55,295 nt of DNA from Synechocystis sp. PCC 7509 (GTDB taxonomy: Bacteria; Cyanobacteriota; Cyanobacteriia; Cyanobacteriales; Chroococcidiopsidaceae), in assembly GCF_000332075.2 (NCBI RefSeq), contig NZ_KI966369.1:206016-261310 (forward strand), given 5' to 3'. Within the stretch, counting starts at the first letter, position 1; each line of letters begins with the position of its first letter. Both the position numbers and the translations under genes were made by a program. Positions 8,375-18,705 of the stretch are shown one piece after another. The notes beneath the pieces were generated by a model, which ran no database searches, was not told the DNA's origin, and saw nothing but the letters and a program-made list of their open reading frames with translations.

Positions 8375-8597
8375 GACGCAGCGTATCTATACCAATAATT
8401 TTTATATTGTTGTTATTCACACTTACTCAACAGGAGGTGACAGCAACGCCTAGTGAGAACAAGCAAAACAATACTTGTGTTCGTGTTGGACAACTAATCT
8501 CTGTTCAAGGGCGAGTAGAAATCAAGCGCAAAAAATGGTTAAATTATCATCCAGTCACTATCGGTACAACACTTTGTCAAGGCGATCTAATCCGACC

Positions 8598-10017
8598 CAG
8601 CAATTCTCATTATGGAATTTAACTAGAGTTAGGAGGGATTTGCAACTCTAGTCCCTCAATCATAAAGGTGAGCAAATGATCCCAACTCTCGAAAACCAAG
8701 TAACGAGTTAAGGCACGCAGATCGTCAAAAAAGGTCTTGCGCGTTGGCAAGTGTTGACGCAGTAGACGGTACTTATCATCGAGTAACTCTAACAAGGTGT
8801 GAAAGAGCAATGACAGGAGGTTGAAGGTCGCTAGGAGGGAAGAGAGATGCTGCTTGCCATGACCAAAATTATGTTCGAGATTGTAGCCTTTGGTCTTAAG
8901 GGTATTATTGTGTTCGTTTTCCACTTTCCAACGAGTGCGACCGGATTGGACAATGGCTCTAACGGTTTGACCAGAAATGAGATGGTTCGTGGCAAAGGCA
9001 TTTTTATAGAGTTGCTTGCCATCCGAGCGGGTCACGGTCAGTTCACACCAGTTCACCAGCAGGGCATCATCACTATCGCGCAGGGGAACATGGTTAAGGT
9101 AGCGGTAAGTATAGGTTTCCTCGGTTTTGCCCGTCCAGCGTTTATAGAAGACAGTAGGTAAGGAGATGCGGTCAAGATGCTCATAGAGCGTCTTGTGGGA
9201 GTCCGGACGACAGGTCAAAATAAAGTTGAATGAGTGAGAATGCAAGGCTTCGCAGAACGGTTGGTGACAATACAAGTCATCTCCCAGCACCGTAATTGCC
9301 ATTGAGCGATAGGTCTGAGCGTGAGTCGCCAACCAGCGTTTCGCGGCAGCAATCTCACAGTCTTGCTTGTCCGTCCCATCTTGCGGCACGATGAACTCTG
9401 GCACCATCGGCACCACTGTCGAGCGTCCTGGACTAACGATCACAGGGGTCACTGCCCCATGGAAATACCGCACTGTGCCATCCTTATCCGTCTGTGTCGA
9501 ACACTTAGGACAATGAATTGAGTAAGAACTGAAGTATTCCACCCCATCCATTGCAACTAATAGCGTTTCTCCAAACGACCGCAACGCCTCCAACTCTCCA
9601 CTTTGCTTCAGCAAGAGCAGGATTTCCGCAAATACGGGAAACACACATTGCGGTTTCACCCCATCCAGTAGGTCGCGGATCTGGTTGTCGCACGGTATCT
9701 GATGCACCCCAAACAAGCTCTGGGCATTGCTGCTTCCTTTGGTAGCTGCCATCGTCCGTTGATACGACAGAAACGATGGCGTTTGGGTGAAAAACACGCT
9801 AAACGCACTCAAAGCTGCGTCTTCCATTCCATAGCGTGTGTTCTTGCCTGTTCGCTTGTCTGGTAGCGTTTGCAGCATATTACGAAAGAACCCTATCACA
9901 CCATCGAACTTGCACTTCGGGGTCAACCTCACTGGCTTCCTTGGCTGGTTTGAGACTCTTTCACCTTACCCCCTTTTCATCTGCTTGAACAGTCAAAAAT
10001 CATAATGAGAATTGCTA
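8598..10017 (-). mobile_element. IS4-type insertion sequence, copy 1
   Basis: A 1420-bp element flanked by the 9-base direct repeat AATCCGACC (8589-8597 and 10018-10026). The inward terminal repeats are AGCAATTCTCATTATG at both ends. One transposase gene fills it. The clean duplication and the exactly restorable host frame show a simple, fairly recent insertion. Confidence 0.93.
8619..9932 (-). CDS. IS4-superfamily DDE transposase
   Basis: A 437-residue transposase. The N-terminal region reads LQTLPDKRTGKNTRYGMEDA. The catalytic core includes LLVAMDGVEYFSS and ITVLGDDLYCHQPFCEA, which supply aspartates. RTRWKVENEHNNTLKTKGYN is the R-x3-E-x6-K signature of IS4 transposases. A closely related but not identical 435-residue copy lies at 41345-42652. 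The gene spans almost the whole element and shows no frame break, so it may be active. The start MRLTPK could be replaced by an internal one; the copy-2 protein begins MTPKSK. Confidence 0.88.
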   Translation of the reverse strand: MRLTPKCKFDGVIGFFRNMLQTLPDKRTGKNTRYGMEDAALSAFSVFFTQTPSFLSYQRTMAATKGSSNAQSLFGVHQIPCDNQIRDLLDGVKPQCVFPVFAEILLLLKQSGELEALRSFGETLLVAMDGVEYFSSYSIHCPKCSTQTDKDGTVRYFHGAVTPVIVSPGRSTVVPMVPEFIVPQDGTDKQDCEIAAAKRWLATHAQTYRSMAITVLGDDLYCHQPFCEALHSHSFNFILTCRPDSHKTLYEHLDRISLPTVFYKRWTGKTEETYTYRYLNHVPLRDSDDALLVNWCELTVTRSDGKQLYKNAFATNHLISGQTVRAIVQSGRTRWKVENEHNNTLKTKGYNLEHNFGHGKQHLSSLLATFNLLSLLFHTLLELLDDKYRLLRQHLPTRKTFFDDLRALTRYLVFESWDHLLTFMIEGLELQIPPNSS

Positions 10018-10849
10018 AATCCGACCGATCAAAGACGCAAAAGCTGTAGTACAGTGTGCCGATCCAGACCAGAATCTTTTGGTTGTCCCAAAGTTTTTGT
10101 TATCAGGAGTAAATATTGGCTGTCGCCCAGCCGATGAGCCAATATTTACAATTGACGGACCAATTACTCCTACTCGTGACCCCTTAGCTAATCGTATTCC
10201 TTATATTATTACTCCTAATAATACGTGGATTCTTAATGCTAAACCAAAATTACGCTGGGTTGCCGTCCCTGGTGCAACTAGTTATGTCGTGCGCGTCATC
10301 GGTCCAGGAGTCAAGTGGGCGAAGGAAGTCAACAATCTTGAAGTCATCTATTCTGGTGAACAACCCCTACAACCAGTGGAAGAAGGTTATTTAATTACAG
10401 TTGAAGCTGATCGCGGCACAACACCAGCCAAAGCAACTTTCGGCTTACTTGACCAAAAAAAGGCTACTCGTGTTCAGGCTGCTGCCGAACGCATTGCAAA
10501 AGAAAATTTGACCGAGGAGGAAAAAACTTTAGCTATTACTACTCTCTTTATTGGACAAGGCTTAATTGCTCCAGCAATTGAACGACTAGAATTTGCCATC
10601 GCCAATGGTAGCCAAACCCCAATAATCTACTACACACTAGGTAGTCTCTATGCACAACTTGAATTATTCCATCAGGCTGAGGAAAACTACCTAAAAGCTG
10701 TTCAAAGGTCAACGAACACCCATGATATAGAAGGGCAGGTAGCCTCTGCTACAAAGCTTGGAGAAGTATATCAAGTAATTGGTGAACCCGAAAAAGCTAC
10801 CTATTGGTTAAAGCAGGCACAAGCAGAATATAAAAAGTTGATCTAAACT

Positions 10850-13423
10850 TTAAAGCCAGTTACCTACCAAGACGTAAGATGCCCAGTAAAACGGAGATTT
10901 GTACTTGTGTAAAAGATTTATTTGGGCATTTTGGAGAGCTTTGACTTTAGTGATTTCACTATCACTCGGATACAAGAACATTTTGTAAAAGTCTTTCATT
11001 AATAAAGCTGTAGAATTATCATTTACTTGCCATAAAGAAGCTAGGGTACTTCTCGCTCCTGCCCGAACAGCTACACCAGCTAATCCTAAAGCAGAGCGCC
11101 GATCTCCACTAGCGGTATCGCACGCACTCAGCACCAGTAATTCAATAGCTTTTGTTTGCTTAGTCTCTCTGGTTTGAAGCAAATTCCTCAACTGATTAAT
11201 ATTAATACTGTCATCCCAAGCACGAATATACGTTTGATCGGGACTGGAACTAAACTGACCATGAGTTGCTAAATGCACTACTGAAAAAGGAATTTCATTA
11301 ATTTCGCTTGCCAAGGCATTGCGAGTAAATTCTTTATTACGCAATACAACACTTGTAGGTATTTGGGAGATTTGCTCTAATTCTTCTTTTACTTCAGGTA
11401 ATGCAGGCGCATTATAACCAGGAATTTTTTGAGAAATCCCGGCGGCTAACACTTTCAATTGACGATCTGGCAAAAGCTTAGGTTGTAATAACTGGAGACT
11501 AGGGCTGAGAGCTACAGCATACTTTTCTATTAAATATTGTCGCCCATCGTGCAGCGCTGCCATTGGGATTTGGCGCAAAGCACCATCTAGTACAAACACT
11601 AATGTCTCTATTTTATTTTTTTCTAGCTCTGCCTCCACTGGCTTGATTATCCAGTCATACGTCTGTTGTAATAACTTCAAAAATCCCGGTCCAAAACTGT
11701 TCGGTGATTGCAGATTCTGTCGTAGCGTCGCTAGTCGATCTTCAATATTTTGCTCTTGAGATAGGGAGCTTGAGTAGTGTTGTAATGGCTGGTTTGCTAG
11801 TGAGACTATCACCTCTATCCGGTCAGCTAGAATAATTGGGTAAATAATGGCTGCTGTTGGATCTATATGGTCAATTGCTAGTGAGGCTTCACTTTGCAGA
11901 CGGCATCGCAGCAGATTTTCCAGTTGGGCTAATTGGAGCGCTTCGATTACATGACGGGCTTGGGTTAATTTTTTTTGCTCACTAGATTGCAACAATAAAT
12001 CAACTAACTGGCGGTACACGGGTTCGACACTTTCCTGAAATGAGAACTGGAGGTTGGCACTACTAGCCGTCAGATCACTGCGGAGGGATTGGAGAGTATC
12101 GATTGCTTGGCTATAAGCAGCGATCGCTCCTTTAATATCTCCTTGTGTCTTGAGTAAATATCCTAATTGCCACTGCCACTTGTAGGCAATGTCTGTAGCA
12201 TTGGCTGCCTGAGCAACTACCAACGCTTGACGAGTTAATTCTGTGGCATAGTTCAAGTTTTGGGACGATGGTGTTTGAGCCTGTGCGTATAGCCCACCAA
12301 GGTAGCCGAGGGTATAAGCTTGGCTACGGCTTTCACCAAGGCTTTGAGCTTGTTTTTGGGCTGTAGCTAACGTTTGGGCAATTTCCAACCATGAGGGAGC
12401 GTCTGTAGTTGTAACTTCTTTCAAGCAGCTTAAGCTTATAGCTAAATTTAGTCGAGCATAGATTGCTGCTTGACTAGCAGGCAATTGTTCTAGTCGCGGC
12501 TGAAGTTGGAGCCATAATTTTTTTGCATCTAATGAAGCATCAGTTTCTAACATTACACCTAGGTGATTAACTTGAGCCTGCACCCACATATCTGATGAAA
12601 CTGATTTATTTGCCGAGAGTTGATAAAAGGAAGCTGCTTGTTGATAGAATTTCTTTGGAACGCCTAGACTAGGACTGTATGGGCAGTGCCAAGGAGTTGA
12701 GTCAATTTCGCTTGCTGTGTCTTGGTTAGCTCTTGCTCGGTTACCCCAAGCTTGAAAGGTGTTGCCTAAACTGAGCAAGGCAGCACTCTCATTTTGAGGC
12801 GAACGTAATGCTCTCGCTGTTTCTAAACTTAGCTGCAATACTTTTGCGGACATATCTAGATTGTCGAGCTTTTGCAGAACATCGCCCAGGCTACGCAAGC
12901 CAATTGTTTTAGTTTGCGAGTTTGGTATTTGGTCAAGAGTTTTTAGTACCAAGCCATGCCTCTGCTGGTAGTCTTCGTTCGACTGAGTTAACTTTTGACA
13001 GTCTGTATTAGTAATGTTGAAAGCTTGTAGTAAAGTATTGCAGGCTCTTGGGTAGAAACCTAAAGCTTGTAAAGCTTGGCTGATATTAATTCGGCTTTGA
13101 GTTATGCCATCAGGGTTTCCTACTTGAGCATAGGCATCTATCGCCTTTTGCCAAGCTTCAATTGCCTCAGAGAACTGTCCAGATTCGTAAAGTTTTTGCC
13201 CCTCAATATTTGGCTGTACTGCTCGATCTGCTTGAGCAGTTAGTGACGAGGAGCGAGAGGGTAGTGGTTCTATCCCTGGCACTTGCTTAACGGACAGAGC
13301 TAGAACACTTGTCACTATCAGCAAAGCTAACAGAACCAGTGTAATTCCTTTAGCGAGTTTTACTCCAATCCGATTGTGCGATCGCCAATTTAATCTGTTT
13401 GCTATTAGTCTTTTAGGGCCCAT
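10850..13423 (-). CDS. TPR-CHAT protease (caspase-like) with N-terminal export/anchor segment
   Basis: 857 residues. A basic N-terminus is followed by a hydrophobic segment (ITLVLLALLIVTSVLALSV), so the rest is probably extracytoplasmic. TPR repeats occupy about 75-480 (EGQKLYESGQFSEAIEAWQK; KTQGDIKGAIAAYSQAID). The CHAT domain fills the last 300 residues, with the catalytic dyad in VVHLATHGQF (His) and LLVLSACDTASG (Cys) and the family ending SPFYWASYVLVGNWL. CHAT proteins are caspase-fold cysteine peptidases or scaffolds. The start overlaps the stop of the TPS exoprotein gene by 11 bases, so the two are one operon. An exported CHAT protein beside an exoprotein suggests processing or surveillance of the secreted partner (inference). 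Convergent with the split TPR gene, ending four bases from it. Confidence 0.88.
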   Translation of the reverse strand: MGPKRLIANRLNWRSHNRIGVKLAKGITLVLLALLIVTSVLALSVKQVPGIEPLPSRSSSLTAQADRAVQPNIEGQKLYESGQFSEAIEAWQKAIDAYAQVGNPDGITQSRINISQALQALGFYPRACNTLLQAFNITNTDCQKLTQSNEDYQQRHGLVLKTLDQIPNSQTKTIGLRSLGDVLQKLDNLDMSAKVLQLSLETARALRSPQNESAALLSLGNTFQAWGNRARANQDTASEIDSTPWHCPYSPSLGVPKKFYQQAASFYQLSANKSVSSDMWVQAQVNHLGVMLETDASLDAKKLWLQLQPRLEQLPASQAAIYARLNLAISLSCLKEVTTTDAPSWLEIAQTLATAQKQAQSLGESRSQAYTLGYLGGLYAQAQTPSSQNLNYATELTRQALVVAQAANATDIAYKWQWQLGYLLKTQGDIKGAIAAYSQAIDTLQSLRSDLTASSANLQFSFQESVEPVYRQLVDLLLQSSEQKKLTQARHVIEALQLAQLENLLRCRLQSEASLAIDHIDPTAAIIYPIILADRIEVIVSLANQPLQHYSSSLSQEQNIEDRLATLRQNLQSPNSFGPGFLKLLQQTYDWIIKPVEAELEKNKIETLVFVLDGALRQIPMAALHDGRQYLIEKYAVALSPSLQLLQPKLLPDRQLKVLAAGISQKIPGYNAPALPEVKEELEQISQIPTSVVLRNKEFTRNALASEINEIPFSVVHLATHGQFSSSPDQTYIRAWDDSININQLRNLLQTRETKQTKAIELLVLSACDTASGDRRSALGLAGVAVRAGARSTLASLWQVNDNSTALLMKDFYKMFLYPSDSEITKVKALQNAQINLLHKYKSPFYWASYVLVGNWL

Positions 13424-16013
13424 AGCAAGTTACTTGAGTGGAAAGGGAACTGGTAAGTGTAGCGCTAACAGGTTGAGCGGTCAAAATCACCTGACCTCGC
13501 TCGTTAATTACCCACCCCTGGGCTTCTACTATTTGAGTCGGGGTAGAGCTAATTGGACGTGTAACCGTTACGTTAGCCGAGCGGTTTTCCTCTCCAGATT
13601 CTGCGATTGCAATAGCTTCTGCCCGCAGTGGTTCACTTGGTTGGGGTGGTAAACCGCCGCGTCCGGAAATGATGAATTTACTCCTTCCTCTTGCCAAACT
13701 ATCTTCCCTAGCTGAACAGTCTTGTACAATTAACCTTGAGCTATCAACGACTGTCGGTGGCAAACCCACTAATCCGTTAATAGGATTAGTATCTAGCGTA
13801 TTGATTTGCACTGTACCACTTATTCCCAATTCTGAACTAGCAGTAATATCGCTTAAGGGAGTCAATCTTGCGCGCGATTCAATACCAAATATGCCTTGGG
13901 CTGCTATTTTTATATTGCCACCACGTCCATTTAAAGCATTGGCGGTAATATCGCTATTTTCTAAAGCAACTAATGTGTCAGTGTTAATAATAATGTTACC
14001 ACCATTACCTGCTTCACCAGCAGTCGCGGTTATGCTGCTGCCATTTCGCAATTGTGAATTTCGGACTATTAATGAAATGTTACCTCCTTCTCCAGAGGCA
14101 GTAGAGGTTGTAACCCTACCTTTATTATTTAAATTAACAGAATTAGCATCAATTTGAATGCTCCCACCATTGTTAGTTCCGTCATTTCTAGCGCTGATTT
14201 GCGCTCCATTTAAAACATTTAATTGATTTGTGTTAACGGTTACAGATCCTGATTCCCCTTCAGGTATCGTTGGTAAATCTAAAAATTCTCTGAAAAATGG
14301 ATTGCTAACGTTGGCAGATGAAATTATTAGTGAAGGGGTAGTAAAATTGGCGGCTGTACCATCAACTAATATAGAGTTGCTGGCATTAATGACGAGACTT
14401 CCAGATAAACCGGAGGCTACCGTAGAAGACTCTATTCTAGCACCTCCCATAATAGATAGATTTTTTGTATTAATCAAAACGTCTCCTGCTTTGCCGAATA
14501 AAGCATTGCTGCCTATAGAGCTAGATAAGAAACTATTATTAATGAACTCAAGATCGAAAGTAGTTAGCGCACCTCCTAATACGTCTATATTGTTGGTAAC
14601 ACTCAATTCTACATTTCCAGCGTTAGCATTTCCTAAAGTTGTTGACGAGATGGTACTTCCATCTCTAACAGACAAATTTTCAGCATATAGTTTTATATTT
14701 CCTGCTTTCCCTGTATTATAAGAACTCGTTGCTATAGTGCCTGTTAATAGCCCTGTAGTTGGAAGATCAGTACCATATAGCTCAGTTATTCCTTTAGAGA
14801 CTACAAAAATATCTCCACCCGACCCACTTCCAAAACTTGCACTTCCTACCCCTCCAGAATCTCGAATAAAAATGTTATCAGCAAAAACTTCTATATTTGC
14901 TGCTTTTCCGCTTAATAAATTTTGTGTAAATATTCCTCTAGCTGGACCAATATCTTGAGCATTGGGGTTCGTTGGATTTCTAATTCCAATTAATTCTATA
15001 TTTCCAGAAGCATTAACACTTACTTTGCCTGAGTCCAACACACCAAAATTTGAGATTATTACTAAAGAAGGGTCTACTACAGCAATATCTCTACCTCGTA
15101 AAAATATATTTCCGTTTGTTACACCACTAGCGTCTAATAAAGCTAGTTTTTCTAATTTAATGTCTCGAAAATTTTGTACATTATCATAATTTAGAGTCCA
15201 CCCTTCATTATTAACTGACTCAATTTTTACTAAACCAGAATCAACACTACCTATCTCAATTTGACCAGAAGGGGCTGTTATGATACCACCCTCGATATTA
15301 ACGTCACCGCCAACTAAAATAATAGCTTGTTCAGGATTTGTTTTTAATCCTACTGTACTTTGACCTGCTCCAATTACAGGATTACCTACAGTTCCAACGT
15401 TGGTAAGTAAGTTGTGACCATTTCCTTCAACTCTTATGCTTCCAGGTAATGAAGTAAATCCTAAACCAATAGGTACACTTACTGTTAATAGCGTAGATTG
15501 CGAATTAGAACTACTAAATTGTACGCCGTCAGCAAAGTTAATGGTATTAGCCGTACTTGCTAAAAATGAACCGCCAATATTTAGAGAAGCATTTGAGCCA
15601 AGAATAATCCCGTTGGGATTAAGCAAAAATAAATTAGCATTACTGTTAGCTTGAAGCGAACCATTAATAATAGATACAGAGTTCCCTGTTACTCGGCTAA
15701 TAATATTTTGAATATCATTAACATTATTAAAGTAGGCAGTACCACTTGTAGGGATAGAAAATTGCTCGAAGCTGTGAAACAAGTTTCCTCCTCTTGTTGC
15801 TCCTCCATCAACTTTCTGTATAAAAGGGTTCCCTGGATCAGGAGAAATCCTAGAGTTCTCGCTACCTAAACTATTATCAGGTATGATTTGCGCTACAGTT
15901 GGCTTTGAGTTTAATAAAATTGTAATCGTTATGATAAAAGCCTGCCAGAAAAGAGTTAGTGTATTGTAACTAAAACAAAATGTAGACCTTTTTTGCTTAA
16001 TTATATATTTCAT
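13413..16013 (-). CDS. Two-partner secretion exoprotein (TpsA, FHA-type)
   Basis: 866 residues secreted through a TpsB pore. The signal peptide ends near KPTVAQ. The TPS domain follows with GGNLFHSFEQFSIPTSGTA, IISRVTGNSVSIINGSL and the diagnostic NPNG motif (LFLLNPNGIILGSNASL). After that come many short beta-helix repeats, rich in Gly, Asn, Ser and Ile. It ends in a short Pro-rich region with two or three cysteines (IVQDCSAREDS; STQVTCYGP), as in other cyanobacterial TpsA proteins. It is shorter than adhesins of pathogens but usual for cyanobacteria. It lies between a methyltransferase and the CHAT gene on the minus strand; the likely TpsB is divergent at 18706. A role in adhesion, contact inhibition or self-recognition is possible and unproven. 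Confidence 0.92.
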   Translation of the reverse strand: MKYIIKQKRSTFCFSYNTLTLFWQAFIITITILLNSKPTVAQIIPDNSLGSENSRISPDPGNPFIQKVDGGATRGGNLFHSFEQFSIPTSGTAYFNNVNDIQNIISRVTGNSVSIINGSLQANSNANLFLLNPNGIILGSNASLNIGGSFLASTANTINFADGVQFSSSNSQSTLLTVSVPIGLGFTSLPGSIRVEGNGHNLLTNVGTVGNPVIGAGQSTVGLKTNPEQAIILVGGDVNIEGGIITAPSGQIEIGSVDSGLVKIESVNNEGWTLNYDNVQNFRDIKLEKLALLDASGVTNGNIFLRGRDIAVVDPSLVIISNFGVLDSGKVSVNASGNIELIGIRNPTNPNAQDIGPARGIFTQNLLSGKAANIEVFADNIFIRDSGGVGSASFGSGSGGDIFVVSKGITELYGTDLPTTGLLTGTIATSSYNTGKAGNIKLYAENLSVRDGSTISSTTLGNANAGNVELSVTNNIDVLGGALTTFDLEFINNSFLSSSIGSNALFGKAGDVLINTKNLSIMGGARIESSTVASGLSGSLVINASNSILVDGTAANFTTPSLIISSANVSNPFFREFLDLPTIPEGESGSVTVNTNQLNVLNGAQISARNDGTNNGGSIQIDANSVNLNNKGRVTTSTASGEGGNISLIVRNSQLRNGSSITATAGEAGNGGNIIINTDTLVALENSDITANALNGRGGNIKIAAQGIFGIESRARLTPLSDITASSELGISGTVQINTLDTNPINGLVGLPPTVVDSSRLIVQDCSAREDSLARGRSKFIISGRGGLPPQPSEPLRAEAIAIAESGEENRSANVTVTRPISSTPTQIVEAQGWVINERGQVILTAQPVSATLTSSLSTQVTCYGP

Positions 16014-16100
16014 ATTAATATTGTTAGATCCTTTTTAAATATTAAACTGAATAAAGCTTGTAAAGAAAATAACATTATTATAGAGATAATACCTCTTTAT

Positions 16101-16808
16101 TCATTTATTAGTTTCTCCGACGATAATGTACGCTTCCCAGAAATAGGTATACACTCTTTCATACTGACAGTGGAAGCCTTGTTCTGCAAAAGGTATTTGC
16201 TCTCCAAATCTTACGTTATAGTCTACAAAAATTTCATCTGTAGGAGCGTTTCGTTCATTTTTTTTTATGCTTTCTAGACCTTTGACAAATGTATCGTGAC
16301 CGTAGACTAACGTTGGAATTAATAATAAAGTTAACTGAACAGGATTAACAGGTAAAAGTTTAGCCGCAAAAACAATAATTAAACGACCGTTTGGACGAAG
16401 CACTCTTTTAATTTCAGAAATTGTCTTGGAATCATATATATATTCGTTCGGGAAAGTGCTGATAACATTATCAAAAGAACAATTGGGAAAAGGTAAGTTT
16501 TGAGAAAGACCTTGAATTATGCAATCGGGTTTACCTAAGTGACGTTGTTGAAGATTGTGACGAGCGGCATCTACCATTTCTTCTGACTGTTCTATTGCAA
16601 AACATTTATAACCTGCTTCTATTGCATCTGCTAGTAGATCACCTAAACCACAACCTATTTCAAGAGCAGAGTTTCCTTTCATTCTGGATAAAACAAGTCT
16701 TTGCCAAATACGCCATTGCCCTGCAAAGGGAATTGTACTGGCGAACCAATAAAGGTAACGGTTATTGTAGAGTAGCTGAAATAACTGCTGTCGCCAAAAA
16801 TCTATCAT
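16101..16808 (-). CDS. Class I SAM-dependent methyltransferase
   Basis: 235 residues. The SAM-binding glycine motif is LEIGCGLGDLLADAI, with the acidic residue of motif II in CFAIEQSEEMV. The UbiE/BioC-like pattern follows: LPFPNCSFDNVISTFPNEYI, and EIKRVLRPNGRLIIVFAAK. A hydrophobic stretch (VQLTLLLIPTLVYG) follows the core and may touch the membrane or a lipid substrate. The substrate cannot be told. It is the first gene of the minus-strand operon that continues into the TPS exoprotein 88 bases on. The upstream 280 bases up to the IS66 are AT-rich and probably hold the operon promoter. Confidence 0.85.
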   Translation of the reverse strand: MIDFWRQQLFQLLYNNRYLYWFASTIPFAGQWRIWQRLVLSRMKGNSALEIGCGLGDLLADAIEAGYKCFAIEQSEEMVDAARHNLQQRHLGKPDCIIQGLSQNLPFPNCSFDNVISTFPNEYIYDSKTISEIKRVLRPNGRLIIVFAAKLLPVNPVQLTLLLIPTLVYGHDTFVKGLESIKKNERNAPTDEIFVDYNVRFGEQIPFAEQGFHCQYERVYTYFWEAYIIVGETNK

Positions 16809-17091
16809 AGTTCTTATAAAATAACGTTAGATATTACTATTGATTACGCAAATAGACTATTGATACTGTTAATAATTATTAGTGTAATGTTACTGTAATG
16901 AATGTTTGTAATTGAAAGCTCATATCCAAATATGTATATAAAATTGAGTTACAACATCATATTAATTTATCATCATTACTTGTTATTATTTCAGTTAAAT
17001 GAAGTCCAGTTCCTTATTAAGTAAATTAGCAGAGATTGCCTTTTATTTGCCCCGCAAAGTAATGTGGTGAGTAATTATAGATTAAGATTTT

Positions 17092-18657
17092 GTAACTACT
17101 CAGGCTGAAATTTTAGTATGTGTAAACGAAGGGAGGAAAAATGAGGTAGTGTTTGAGTAATTGGTTGCTGATCTGAGGCAGAGTCATTGAGCAAGTTGCC
17201 TAAAAAGCCGAGTGTTAGCCGAGAAGATGTCCGTGTGGTTTATGCCCAGGGAGAGGAGGCGGTGATTGCCTTGGTGGAAGGATTATGGCAACGCATAACT
17301 AGCTTAGAAACGCGCCTCGAAGCATTAGAGGATCGACAGCACAAAGATAGTCACAACAGTAGTAAACCGCCATCGAGTGATGGATTTAAGCGACGCACCA
17401 AAAGTTTAAGAACCAAAAGTGAACGAGCCAGTGGCGGGCAAAGCGGACATCCTGGTAGCACCTTAGAGTGGGTAGAACAGGTCGATGGGGTGGAACAGCA
17501 CCGCGTTTGTCAATGTGTTGGTTGTGGAGCCTCGTTGCAGGAGGTTGCTGTAGCAGAGTGGGAACTGCGGCAAGTGCATGACTTAGAGCCGCCCAGATTA
17601 AAGGTGATGGAACACCAAGCCGAAGTCAAGTGTTGCCCACACTGTCAGAGGCTGAACCGAGGCACATTTCCGGCAGATGTCAACAGCATCGTGCAATATG
17701 GGGCAGGAGTCAAAGGCTTAATGGTGTACTTGTTAGAGTACCAATTGTTGCCTTTTGAACGGGTCACTCAAATGTTAGCAGATGTGTTTAACTGTAAGAT
17801 TTCTGAAGGTACGCTTTATAACAGCCGTGAACGGTGCTTTGAGCAATTGGCTGGAGTCGAGTCACAAATTAAGGAGGGAATGCAACACGCGGCTGTGGGG
17901 AATTTTGATGAAACCGGAATGCAAATCAATGGTAAACTCTGGTGGTTACATGTTGCTAGTAACGATGGTTTAACCTACTACTTTGTCCATGCTAAACGAG
18001 GTTCATTGGCAATGGACGAGATGAATATTTTGCCGCAGTTTAAAGGCATCAGTGTACATGATGGGTGGAGTAGCTATGCCCAATATAAGTGTGACCATGC
18101 GTTGTGTAATGCCCATCATTTGCGGGAATTGTGCTTCATCTCAGAACGTTATCAACAGGTATGGGCAGAACAGATGATCGCCTTGCTCATTGAACTCAAG
18201 GCTCAAGTGGAACAATCTCACGTCCAAGGCAACACTGCTTTACCCGCTCAGACAATACAACAGTTTGAGTCTCGCTACCAAATTCTCATAGCTACGGGAC
18301 TGGCAGCCAATCCACCCCAATCATACCCAGAGTCTCCTAAGTCGCGTGGTCGTCCCAAACAGAGTCCCGCCAAAAACTTGCTCGACCGATTGCAACGGCA
18401 TCAAGCCGAAGTCTTGGCATTCATGTATGACTTTCGAGTCCCCTTTGACAATAATCAAGCTGAGCGGGACTTACGGATGATGAAACTCAAACAGAAGATT
18501 TCTGGGGGTTTCCGTTCCTTGGCAGGAGCGCAGATATTCTGTCGCATTCGTGGCTATATTTCCACACTCAAAAAGCAGGGTCGCAATGTCCTCGATGCGC
18601 TTCGCCAAGTCTTCATGGAAGTTCCTTTTCTGCCTACACTTCAACCTGAGTAGTTAC
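17092..18657 (+). mobile_element. IS66-family insertion sequence (single-gene type)
   Basis: A 1566-bp element flanked by the 8-base direct repeat AAGATTTT (17084-17091 and 18658-18665). Terminal inverted repeats begin GTAACTACTCAGG. An 8-bp duplication and GTAA ends are IS66 hallmarks. Only the transposase gene is present, without the accessory tnpA and tnpB. It sits in the divergent promoter region between the TpsA operon and the TpsB gene. Confidence 0.93.
17187..18653 (+). CDS. IS66-family transposase (TnpC)
   Basis: 488 residues. The N-terminus is a coiled coil (LVEGLWQRITSLETRLEALE) and a basic, Ser-rich linker with KPPSSDGFKRR. A zinc-binding region follows (CQCVGCGASL; CCPHCQRLNRG). 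The DDE core has FDETGMQINGKLWW, ISVHDGWSSY and DNNQAERDLRMMKLKQKISG. The start is TTG (MSKLPKKP) after a weak GAGG; no better start is in frame. No frame break is seen. Confidence 0.93.
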   Translation: MSKLPKKPSVSREDVRVVYAQGEEAVIALVEGLWQRITSLETRLEALEDRQHKDSHNSSKPPSSDGFKRRTKSLRTKSERASGGQSGHPGSTLEWVEQVDGVEQHRVCQCVGCGASLQEVAVAEWELRQVHDLEPPRLKVMEHQAEVKCCPHCQRLNRGTFPADVNSIVQYGAGVKGLMVYLLEYQLLPFERVTQMLADVFNCKISEGTLYNSRERCFEQLAGVESQIKEGMQHAAVGNFDETGMQINGKLWWLHVASNDGLTYYFVHAKRGSLAMDEMNILPQFKGISVHDGWSSYAQYKCDHALCNAHHLRELCFISERYQQVWAEQMIALLIELKAQVEQSHVQGNTALPAQTIQQFESRYQILIATGLAANPPQSYPESPKSRGRPKQSPAKNLLDRLQRHQAEVLAFMYDFRVPFDNNQAERDLRMMKLKQKISGGFRSLAGAQIFCRIRGYISTLKKQGRNVLDALRQVFMEVPFLPTLQPE

Positions 18658-18705
18658 AAGATTTTAACATTATACGCAACCATAATAAATTGAATAAAAC
18701 TCATT

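Larger units (their letters stand above)
8371..10846 (+). pseudogene. Secreted TPR protein with FecR-like domain, split by an IS
   Basis: Part one (8371-8597) starts with GTG after AGGAGGT. It encodes a signal peptide (IPIIFILLLFTLTQQEVTA) and a small domain (CVRVGQLISVQGRVEIKRKK, GTTLCQGDLIRP) like the FecR-type beta domain. Part two (10027-10846) encodes an Ig/FN3-like region (PKLRWVAVPGATSYVVRV) and TPRs. Removing the IS and one copy of the 9-base target duplication AATCCGACC gives 1047 bases, exactly 349 codons, with the frame continuing LIRPIKDAKAVV. The original is therefore a 348-residue exported protein, coupled to the HTH-TPR gene. As it stands it is interrupted. It probably partners the TPRs outside the membrane; that is inference. 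Confidence 0.85.

Noticed and set aside
13669-15189. Several plus-strand frames of 70-160 codons opposite the TpsA gene
   Set aside because: They are antisense to a clear beta-helix gene and have the low-complexity composition expected of its complement.
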